Below the pieces are notes generated by a model that saw only the letters and a list, made by a program, of their open reading frames with translations, did not search any database and had not been told where the DNA came from. Below are positions 1-4,752 of a stretch of 5,340 bases of DNA, one piece after another. The position numbers and the translations under genes are program-made. The first letter of the stretch is position 1; each line of letters opens with the position of its first letter. Source of the stretch: Micrococcales bacterium (GTDB lineage: Bacteria; Actinomycetota; Actinomycetes; Actinomycetales; Dermatophilaceae); assembly GCA_030537915.1 (NCBI GenBank), contig JAUNUZ010000193.1, positions 1 through 5,340 on the forward strand. The letters run 5' to 3'.

Positions 1-861
1 CTCACCCCACCCCCGCATGCCGGCCGCCGCAAGGCGCTGCCCTGGATCGCCGCACTGCTCGCGATTCTCGCCGTCGGCTTGGGCCTCTATCTGGGGCGGG
101 ACGCGCTGGCACGCAACCCGGCACCCGTCGCCGTCCCCAGGGTCATCGGCAAGGCCGAGCCCGTGGCCAAACAGGAGTTACAGGCCGCCGGGTTGGTCGC
201 CGCATCGCAGCCGGTCGCCAATGCCGCAACCGCGGGGACCGTGGTCGATCAGGATCCGCGCGACGGAACCCGCCCACCCAATAGCACCGTTCAGCTCATG
301 GTCTCCACCGGACCGGGCCAGGTCGTCGTGCCGAACCTGCGCAACTATCAACAGGACACGGCGGCAAGCCGGCTGCAGGCGGTCAACCTCAAGATGGGCG
401 CGATCAACCGCGTCGACAGTTATGAGGTGCCCGAGGGCAGCGTCGTGTCGACCGCACCCAAGGCCGACGCCAAGGTGCCGCCTGACACCGCAGTCACCCT
501 CAACATCAGCACCGGTCTCACCGTCGTCCCCAACGTCACCGGTATGTCGCAGACCAAGGCCGAGACCGCGCTGAGCAAGGTCGGGCTGCGCCGCAGTATC
601 AACCCGGTCCAGGACAACAGCAGGATCGGCACCGTCATCGAACAGTCCTACAAGGCCAAGGAAAAGGTCCCGATCGGTACCGAGGTGGTGCTCACGGTCG
701 TGCGGTCTCACCCGCAGATCCGCACGGTCACCAAGTCCGTCACGATTGTGCCGTCCCCGCCGAGCACATCGACCACCACCGGACCGTCGCCTACGGACGA
801 GCCGACGCCCACCCCGAGTCCGACGTCAACGACGGAGCCGCCGCCCGAACCCACGCAGTAG
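1..861 (+). CDS. pknB: Ser/Thr protein kinase PknB, C-terminal part (membrane helix, three PASTA domains, S/T/P-rich tail), 5'-truncated by window
   Basis: This is the 3' part of a gene entering from the left in frame 1, 286 codons, stop TAG. The kinase domain is outside the window. After a basic juxtamembrane stretch (HAGRRK) comes one membrane helix at window codons 13-31. Three extracellular PASTA domains follow, at about codons 43-107, 108-173 and 174-235, each opening with a V-P motif (VAVPRVIG, VVVPNLRN, TVVPNVTG) and ending in a TV-x-L-x(2)-ST or similar strand. A low-complexity Ser/Thr/Pro tail of about 49 residues closes the protein. In the PknB family the PASTA region binds muropeptides or lipid II and tunes the cytoplasmic kinase, which phosphorylates cell-wall and division proteins. 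M. tuberculosis PknB has four PASTA units, so three is short but within the family range. Position next to trpG/pabA supports PknB over other PASTA kinases. The actinobacterial pknB is usually last in a rodA-pbpA-pknA-pknB run, which would lie to the left. Confidence 0.93.
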   Translation, partial: LTPPPHAGRRKALPWIAALLAILAVGLGLYLGRDALARNPAPVAVPRVIGKAEPVAKQELQAAGLVAASQPVANAATAGTVVDQDPRDGTRPPNSTVQLMVSTGPGQVVVPNLRNYQQDTAASRLQAVNLKMGAINRVDSYEVPEGSVVSTAPKADAKVPPDTAVTLNISTGLTVVPNVTGMSQTKAETALSKVGLRRSINPVQDNSRIGTVIEQSYKAKEKVPIGTEVVLTVVRSHPQIRTVTKSVTIVPSPPSTSTTTGPSPTDEPTPTPSPTSTTEPPPEPTQ

Positions 862-935
862 GTAATCGTCCGCCAAGCCGAGCGGTCGTCCCTGTGCTTG
901 TTCTCTGCCCGACTCCACCGGACTCGGCGTTGACC

Positions 936-1565
936 TCAGCCGCTCGCACCAACCAGTGGGCCCAGGCCTTCGGAGCGTCGGACGGCGTCTGTACCGCCGC
1001 ACAGCTCAAGCCAGTTCGCGAGCAGCCGGTGGCCGCCCTGGGTGAGGACGCTCTCGGGGTGGAACTGCACGCCGTGCAGTGGCAGAGTCGCGTGCTGCAC
1101 GGCCATGATCACCCCAGAGTCCGTCCGGGCGGTGACGACGAGCTCGTCGGTCAGCGTCGTCTCGTCGATGGTCAGAGAGTGATAGCGCGTCGCGGTGAAG
1201 GGGCTCGGCAGGCCGGCGAGGACCCCGGTGCCATCGTGCACGACCTGCGACGTCTTGCCGTGGAGCAGCTCCGCCGCCCGCCCGACGACGCTGCCGCAGA
1301 CGACGCCGAGGGCCTGGTGGCCCAGGCAAACACCGAGCATCGGGACCCCGAGCTCCCCGCAGCGGCGGATGACCTGCATCGACGCGCCCGCCCTCTCGGG
1401 GGTGCCCGGCCCCGGGGACACCAGGACCCCGTCGTGGTGGCCGACCCTGGCAACGTCGACCTCGTCGTTGCGGACCACGGAGCACTCTGCCCCGAGCTGT
1501 TGGAGGTAGCCGACGATCGTGTAGACGAAGCTGTCGTAGTTGTCGACGACGAGGATGGACGTCAC
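936..1565 (-). CDS. trpG: Aminodeoxychorismate/anthranilate synthase glutamine amidotransferase subunit (component II)
   Basis: A 209-residue class I glutamine amidotransferase. It hydrolyses glutamine and channels ammonia to a chorismate-using partner (PabB for folate, TrpE for tryptophan). It opens with ILVVDNYDSFVYT, typical of TrpG/PabA, followed by the SPGPGTP oxyanion segment (50-56). The nucleophile Cys80 lies in GVCLGHQ, an HGKTS motif follows at 102-106, and the other triad residues are His169 and Glu171 in QFHPES. All catalytic residues are present and the length is normal. The start is GTG, chosen because the family N-terminus begins there and GGAGA lies 5 nt upstream (1571-1575). 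It converges on pknB across 74 bp and lies 157 bp downstream of the DUF881 gene. The M. tuberculosis counterpart Rv0013, between Rv0012 and pknB, is named trpG but is often regarded as PabA or as serving both pathways. No trpE or pabB is in view, so the partner cannot be decided. Confidence 0.93.
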   Translation of the reverse strand: MTSILVVDNYDSFVYTIVGYLQQLGAECSVVRNDEVDVARVGHHDGVLVSPGPGTPERAGASMQVIRRCGELGVPMLGVCLGHQALGVVCGSVVGRAAELLHGKTSQVVHDGTGVLAGLPSPFTATRYHSLTIDETTLTDELVVTARTDSGVIMAVQHATLPLHGVQFHPESVLTQGGHRLLANWLELCGGTDAVRRSEGLGPLVGASG

Positions 1566-1669
1566 AGAAGTCTCCGGTGTAGTCGAATCGGGGGTGCGAG
1601 GCGGCCGATCTCGGCGTCATCGCCAGGAGGCGACGACCTCCCCGCGAGCCTACGCCCCAGGGTTCGCCG

Positions 1670-1717
1670 TGACCGGGTCGTCGGGTCGCCCGCGGCTGGC
1701 ACCGGGCCCGCCGGTCA
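1670..1717 (-). terminator. Possible hairpin or terminator downstream of the DUF881 gene
   Basis: Just past the DUF881 stop, read on the minus strand, ACCGG-CGGGC-CCGGT forms a perfect 5-bp stem with a 5-nt loop (1701-1715). A competing longer-range pair, tgaccgg (1670-1676) with ccggtca (1711-1717), shares the same bases. There is no T-run, so an intrinsic terminator is uncertain, although actinobacterial terminators often lack one. The hairpin sits in the 157-bp gap before trpG/pabA and could separate their expression or attenuate read-through. Confidence 0.25.
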
Positions 1718-1722
1718 TCGCC

Positions 1723-2448
1723 CTACTCGGTGATCTTGGCGTAGCGCAGATCGAGCCCACCGGCGAAGGCAGGCATCGTCACCCCAGCTGACTGGGTGAC
1801 GCGGTAGCCAAGCCCGACGCGATCGACATACTCCCGGTAGATGGCAACTCCCCGGTCGGACTCGACCCCGGCGCGCAGGGTCGGCACGTCACCGATCGCC
1901 GTGATGACGTACGGCGGGGAGTAGACGCGACCCTGCAGGATGAGCGTGTTCCCGACGCAGCGCACCGCACTCGAAGCGATGACGCGCTGATCCTGGATCG
2001 TCATCGCTTCGGCACCGGCGGCCCACATCGCGTTGACGACAGCTTGCACATCCTGTTGATGGACGATGACGTCGTCGACCGTGTAGCCGTCCGGGATCCG
2101 ACCGCCGGTACGGGCGTCGTTCAGCTCGACGGTGAGCGCGGGCCCGGTGACCGCCTCGGTGCCCACCGCGGCGCCGAGGGTGTCGACCTGGGCGGCAAGC
2201 GTCGCGAGGGCGGGGTCAGCCGCGGCGCGCGTATCCGTCAGGCGAGCGACGTCCGAGGTCAGCGCCCGGACTTGCACCGCCTTGCGCTCGACGACGCGCG
2301 TCTGCGTGCGGATGACGTCGGGGAGTGCGAGGCCGGAAGAGGCGCGCAGGTCAGACCCCCGGGACGCCCCGGCGCTCATGGCGAACAGCAGCCCGGCGGC
2401 GGCCGCCACCAGCGGCACGCCGAGCGCCCAGCCCCGTTGTCCCGCCAT
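1723..2448 (-). CDS. DUF881 family membrane protein (Rv0012-like)
   Basis: A 241-residue protein of a family without a settled biochemical role. One N-terminal membrane helix or uncleaved signal anchor spans about residues 8-27. A heptad-like, probably coiled-coil segment follows at about 43-75, then an extracytoplasmic DUF881 domain. The domain shows a GPALTVELNDA strand (102-112), DDVIVHQQDVQAVVNAMW (125-142), AGAEAMTIQDQRV (144-156), and a C-terminal strand region through VYSPPYVITAIGD (175-187). Size and order fit the family. The reading frame runs on upstream to 2721, but that would overlap crgA antisense. ATG at 2448 is preferred because a strong GGAGG lies 7 nt upstream and the membrane helix begins right after it. 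It is transcribed divergently from crgA and upstream of trpG/pabA, as Rv0012 is in mycobacteria. The neighbours suggest an envelope or division role, but that is inference from location. Confidence 0.88.
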   Translation of the reverse strand: MAGQRGWALGVPLVAAAAGLLFAMSAGASRGSDLRASSGLALPDVIRTQTRVVERKAVQVRALTSDVARLTDTRAAADPALATLAAQVDTLGAAVGTEAVTGPALTVELNDARTGGRIPDGYTVDDVIVHQQDVQAVVNAMWAAGAEAMTIQDQRVIASSAVRCVGNTLILQGRVYSPPYVITAIGDVPTLRAGVESDRGVAIYREYVDRVGLGYRVTQSAGVTMPAFAGGLDLRYAKITE

Positions 2449-2455
2449 CTCTTTA

Positions 2456-2460
2456 CCTCC
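2456..2460 (-). promoter_or_regulatory. Strong ribosome binding site that fixes the DUF881 start
   Basis: GGAGG on the minus strand, 7 nt before ATG at 2448 and followed by TAAAGAG. It is the best Shine-Dalgarno match in the region. It decides against the 91-codon upstream extension of the same frame. Confidence 0.8.
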
Positions 2461-2528
2461 GCCCGTGCTCCGATGCTCCGCCAGCCCCGCCTGGCCCCTC
2501 CCACACCCCGCCAGGCGACGCGTGGCGA

Positions 2529-2544
2529 TCGAACCCGGGTCCAG
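2529..2544. promoter_or_regulatory. SOS/LexA-box-like dyad in the DUF881-crgA divergent region
   Basis: TCGAACCCGGGTCCAG resembles the mycobacterial LexA operator TCGAAC-N4-GTTCGA. It matches 7 of 8 bases of the GAAC-N4-GTTC core but only 9 of 12 of the longer consensus. It contains the palindrome acccgggt (2533-2540) and lies about 60 bp before the crgA start. In GC-rich DNA a core match with one mismatch is not rare, so this is a candidate only. Confidence 0.2.
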
Positions 2545-2560
2545 TATGCGCACGTAAGCT
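2543..2560. promoter_or_regulatory. Weak promoter -10-like elements for crgA (+) and DUF881 (-)
   Basis: TAAGCT (2555-2560, plus strand, 43 nt before the crgA start) and CATACT (2543-2548 read on the minus strand, about 95 nt before the DUF881 start) fit the TAnnnT-type -10 pattern loosely. No good -35 element accompanies either. They lie in the 155-bp region that must drive both divergent genes, and that is the main support. Confidence 0.2.
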
Positions 2561-2603
2561 GGCACAGACGATTCTGCCCGCACGGACGAAAGGGGCGCCC
2601 CCC

Positions 2604-2900
2604 GTGGCACGCCCGGACCGCAAGGACACCTCGAAGGTGCGTCGCCGACGCGCCGATCGCTCCGCCGCCGACGGCCAGATCTCGAGAGGGAGCGACGCCT
2701 CGGGATCCAAGGCCCTGCCACCGAACCCGACGTGGTTCGTCCCCGTCATGGTGGCCCTCATGATCATCGGCCTGCTCTGGGTCGTCACGTTCTACCTGAC
2801 TGCCGGGCAGTTCCCCGTCGGGGCGTGGCACAACTGGAACCTGGCGATCGGCTTCGTCTTCATGATCACCGGCTTCCTCATGACGACGCGCTGGCGCTGA
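2604..2900 (+). CDS. crgA: Cell division protein CrgA (two-helix membrane protein)
   Basis: A 98-residue protein, close to the 93 residues of M. tuberculosis CrgA. A basic, polar cytoplasmic N-terminus (residues 1-38, with the KVRRRR run) precedes the diagnostic PPNPTWFVPVMVALMIIGLLW-type first helix (about 44-65). A short external loop (TAGQFPVGAWHNW) leads to the second helix (about 79-94), and the protein ends in TTRWR as the family does. CrgA works at the septum. In mycobacteria it contacts FtsZ, FtsQ, FtsI and other divisome proteins, and in Streptomyces it coordinates or restrains septation of aerial hyphae. The GTG start was chosen because GAAAGGGG lies 8 nt upstream and it gives the normal family length. 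An open frame runs upstream to 2325 but would overlap the DUF881 coding region. It is divergent from DUF881 and convergent with the rhomboid gene across 239 bp. Confidence 0.95.
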   Translation: MARPDRKDTSKVRRRRADRSAADGQISRGSDASGSKALPPNPTWFVPVMVALMIIGLLWVVTFYLTAGQFPVGAWHNWNLAIGFVFMITGFLMTTRWR

Positions 2901-2905
2901 TCTGC

Positions 2906-2929
2906 GATCCGGCATCGGATCTGTGCCGG
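2906..2929 (+). terminator. Overlapping alternative hairpins just after crgA, possible terminator
   Basis: Five bases after the crgA stop, GATCCG-GCAT-CGGATC (2906-2921) makes a perfect 6-bp stem with a 4-nt loop. A second perfect 6-bp stem, CCGGCA (2909-2914) with TGCCGG (2924-2929) and a 9-nt loop, uses some of the same bases, so only one can form at a time. No T-run follows; the downstream bases are gttgcccaca. A termination or mRNA-end role is likely from position but not proven. Confidence 0.4.
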
Positions 2930-2930
2930 G

Positions 2931-3062
2931 TTGCCCACAGGGTTATCCACAGCTGGGGATGAATGACAGTTATGTAATCACAGGTGTGGAAGTCGTAGTG
3001 GACAAGATGAATCGCCTCAGCATCGACGCCCTCACCAGCACCTGCGATCGCCACCATCCACA
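2931..3062. promoter_or_regulatory. DnaA-box cluster around an AT-rich core (crgA-rhomboid intergenic region)
   Basis: A perfect DnaA box TTATCCACA lies at 2943-2951 (+). One-mismatch boxes lie at 2931-2939 (TTGCCCACA, +) and 2997-3005 (TTGTCCACT, -). Weaker ones are at 2985-2993 (ACTTCCACA, -, 6 of 9) and 3054-3062 (CCATCCACA, +, 7 of 9), scored against TTRTCCACA. The left pair and the right pair each have 12-nt start-to-start spacing and point inward. They flank a 24-bp stretch (2959-2982) with only 7 G/C bases in a window that is otherwise about two thirds G+C. The region appears non-coding between two convergent genes, so it is not an obvious promoter. It could titrate DnaA near the origin, act as an auxiliary replication element, or be a relic. 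Sequence alone does not decide. Confidence 0.5.
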
Positions 3063-3101
3063 CCCCCAGGCACCCGCTCGAGAAGTTTGGACGATCAGGC
3101 T

Positions 3102-3116
3102 CCCCAGCGGGTGGGG
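3102..3116 (-). terminator. Possible hairpin downstream of the rhomboid gene
   Basis: Read on the minus strand, CCCCA-CCCGC-TGGGG is a perfect 5-bp stem with a 5-nt loop, starting 23 nt after the rhomboid stop. No T-run follows. Position at the end of the ppiA-rhomboid unit makes a terminator plausible, but the stem is short. Confidence 0.25.
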
Positions 3117-3139
3117 TCACGAAGTGCGGTTGTCGACGG

Positions 3140-4036
3140 TCACGTATAGCGGACGACGGAGTCCACGAAGCCGGTGTCGGCGGTCGCATACTTCACCACC
3201 GTGAGCAGCAAGAGAATCACCAGCACGCCGGCAACGGCCGGCCACTGCAGCCGGGCCCGATCTCGACCGCGCGTCGCGTACAGAGCTCCCGCCAGGGCCA
3301 TCCCGGTGACGAAGCCCCCGAGGTGGGCCTGCCACGCGATCTGCGGATAGAAGATCGGGAGCGCCGCGTTGATCGCGAGCAACACGAACAGACCGCGCAC
3401 CGACGAGCCCAGTTTGCGCAGAAAGACGAGCATCGCGCCGAAAAGCCCGAAGACAGCCCCGGACGCCCCGACCGTACCCGTGACCCAGGAGCCGCCAATC
3501 TGGGCCATCGACTGCGGCGGAACAGCCAGCAGCAGGTAGCCGACCGATCCGCCGAGCGCACTGATCAGGTATAGCGACACGAACCGGGCCCACCCCAGCA
3601 GCGGCTCGAGCCACTGCCCCACCTGCCACAGACAGAGCATGTTGAAGAGGATGTGCGTGATCATGTTCGGGGAATGCAGGAACGCTGCCGTCAGGAAGCG
3701 CCACGGCTCCCGCGCACCGAGGACGGGAACGAAGGCCCCATCCCCGGTGAGCTGCGGGCTCAGGAATTGCAGACCGAAGACGCCGACGCACATCGCGACG
3801 AGCACGTAGGTTGCGGTGGGCCGATCGTGGCCGGCCACGCCCCCGACGACAGTGCGAGCACCCCGCGGCCCCGTAGCGGCCGACTGGCGTAGGCAATCCA
3901 CACAGTGGAAGCCGACCGGTGCCGGGCGTTGACACTCCGGGCACGTCGGGCGACCGCAGCGCTGGCACAGCAACCGGCTCTCCCGATCCGGATGTCGCGG
4001 GCACGTCGGCCGCACCTGCGGCAGCGGCTCGGCCAT
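3140..4036 (-). CDS. Rhomboid family intramembrane serine protease with N-terminal B-box-like zinc finger
   Basis: A 298-residue membrane protease that would cleave membrane-helix substrates within the bilayer; its substrates are unknown. The N-terminus carries a Cys/His cluster (Cys12, His15, Cys24, Cys27, Cys32, Cys35, His44, Cys45, Cys48) like the B-box-type fingers of many actinobacterial rhomboids. The rhomboid core follows. The helices lie at about 74-93, 117-140, 149-171, 188-207, 213-229 and 235-254, and an additional C-terminal helix at about 265-283 makes seven. Hallmarks are WRFLTAAFLH (112-121), HILFN (128-132, the HxxxN oxyanion pair), the catalytic Ser192 in GASG, and the catalytic His238 in QAHLGG. 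The catalytic dyad is complete, so the enzyme should be active. The ATG start has GGAGGGGGAG about 8 nt upstream. It lies 36 bp downstream of ppiA on the same strand, so the two probably form one transcript. It converges on crgA. Confidence 0.94.
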   Translation of the reverse strand: MAEPLPQVRPTCPRHPDRESRLLCQRCGRPTCPECQRPAPVGFHCVDCLRQSAATGPRGARTVVGGVAGHDRPTATYVLVAMCVGVFGLQFLSPQLTGDGAFVPVLGAREPWRFLTAAFLHSPNMITHILFNMLCLWQVGQWLEPLLGWARFVSLYLISALGGSVGYLLLAVPPQSMAQIGGSWVTGTVGASGAVFGLFGAMLVFLRKLGSSVRGLFVLLAINAALPIFYPQIAWQAHLGGFVTGMALAGALYATRGRDRARLQWPAVAGVLVILLLLTVVKYATADTGFVDSVVRYT

Positions 4037-4072
4037 AGGATGCGCTCCCCCTCCTCGAGCAGTCCGCCAGTC

Positions 4073-4591
4073 CTACTCGCTGATCGTCACACGCTCGATG
4101 ACAACGGGCTCGGTTGGCTTGTCGCCCGGGCCGGTCGCGACGGCGCCGATCGCATCGACAACGTCGCGGCTCGCCTGGTCGGCGACCTCTCCGAAGATCG
4201 TGTGCTTGCCCTGCAGCCAGGTCGTGGCCGCCGTCGTGACGAAGAACTGGGACCCGTTCGTGCCCTTGCCCATCCGCTTGCCTGCGTTGGCCATCGCGAG
4301 GATGTAAGGCTTGGTGAAGTCCTTGTCGGGGCTGATCTCGTCGTCGAACGAGAAGCCAGGCCCGCCCACGCCCTCGCCAAGCGGGCAGCCGCCCTGAATC
4401 ATGAAGTTGGGGATGATCCGGTGGAAGGTCAGGCCGTCGTAGAAGGGCTGGGGGTTTGTCCGGCCGGCGTCGTCACGGTATTCCTTGGTGCCCTTCGCGA
4501 GACCGACGAAACTGTCGACGGTCTTGGGGGCGTGGTCGGGGAACAGGACGATCTCGATGTCCCCGTGATTGGTGTGCAGCGTCGCATTCAT
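4073..4591 (-). CDS. ppiA: Cytosolic cyclophilin-type peptidyl-prolyl cis-trans isomerase
   Basis: A 172-residue single-domain cyclophilin, normal for actinobacterial PpiA. It interconverts cis and trans X-Pro bonds and helps protein folding. The chain starts directly at the first beta strand with no signal peptide or membrane helix, so it should be cytosolic. Active-site residues are visible: His57-Arg58 in FHRIIPNFMIQGG (with Phe63 and Gln66), Met100-Ala-Asn102, Gln115-Phe116-Phe117 in GSQFFVTT, and Trp125 with His130 in WLQGKHTIFGEV. The loop with KEYRDDAGRTNPQPFYDG (36-53) is the insertion usual in actinobacterial members. The ATG start is supported by AAAGGA 7 nt upstream (4599-4604). 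The rhomboid gene follows after 36 bp on the same strand. Divergent from the DUF5324-like gene across 161 bp. In mycobacteria ppiA (Rv0009) lies in the same block, after gyrA. Confidence 0.96.
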   Translation of the reverse strand: MNATLHTNHGDIEIVLFPDHAPKTVDSFVGLAKGTKEYRDDAGRTNPQPFYDGLTFHRIIPNFMIQGGCPLGEGVGGPGFSFDDEISPDKDFTKPYILAMANAGKRMGKGTNGSQFFVTTAATTWLQGKHTIFGEVADQASRDVVDAIGAVATGPGDKPTEPVVIERVTISE

Positions 4592-4739
4592 GCCCGCATC
4601 CTTTCACGACCGACTGACAGCACTCCGAGAGCGGCGACTCCTGAGCCCGGGGCGGCAAGCCGTGTTCTCACCCATTGGGCAGCCGGGCGTGACACAGGGC
4701 AGGATGGGGCACGAGGACTGCCAGAAGACCCCGTTGCGA

Positions 4740-4744
4740 GGAGG
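4740..4744 (+). promoter_or_regulatory. Ribosome binding site that fixes the GTG start at 4753
   Basis: GGAGG, within GAGGAGGT, lies 8 nt before the GTG at 4753. It supports this otherwise hard-to-place start, because the protein has no strong family N-terminus to anchor it. Confidence 0.75.
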
Positions 4745-4752
4745 TACCACCC

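Noticed and set aside
862..935. Bidirectional terminator between pknB and trpG/pabA
   Set aside because: Only gccgag (877-882) and ctcggc (923-928) pair, 40 bases apart. No compact hairpin was found.
894..1733. A 279-residue open frame on the plus strand, antisense to trpG/pabA
   Set aside because: It mirrors the GC-rich codons of the well-supported amidotransferase gene, is Arg/Asp/Gly-rich with no motif, and has no convincing ribosome binding site.
2449..2721. N-terminal extension of the DUF881 frame
   Set aside because: It would run antisense into crgA, and a strong GGAGG fixes ATG at 2448.
2044..2763. A 239-residue plus-strand open frame across DUF881 and crgA
   Set aside because: It is antisense to DUF881 and out of frame with crgA. 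Its composition (Arg/Pro/Gly) is typical of a shadow frame in high-GC DNA.
2931..3062. The chromosomal replication origin itself
   Set aside because: No dnaA or dnaN is present, and this block normally sits beyond gyrA from oriC. Only three good boxes are present, so an auxiliary cluster is the most that can be claimed.
2959..3204. Possible small protein starting MNDSYVITG on the plus strand
   Set aside because: It overlaps the 3' end of the rhomboid gene antisense, lacks a proper ribosome binding site, and loses protein-like composition after about 20 residues. The DnaA-box reading explains the bases better.
3117..4004. A 295-residue minus-strand frame overlapping the rhomboid gene
   Set aside because: It is the same strand in a different frame from the complete rhomboid gene, and it is Arg-rich without membrane helices.
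4592..4752. Promoters for ppiA and the DUF5324-like gene
   Set aside because: Candidates such as GTGACA (4689-4694) or TTGGGC (4675-4680) lack a correctly spaced -10 element. A promoter must be here or nearby but cannot be placed.
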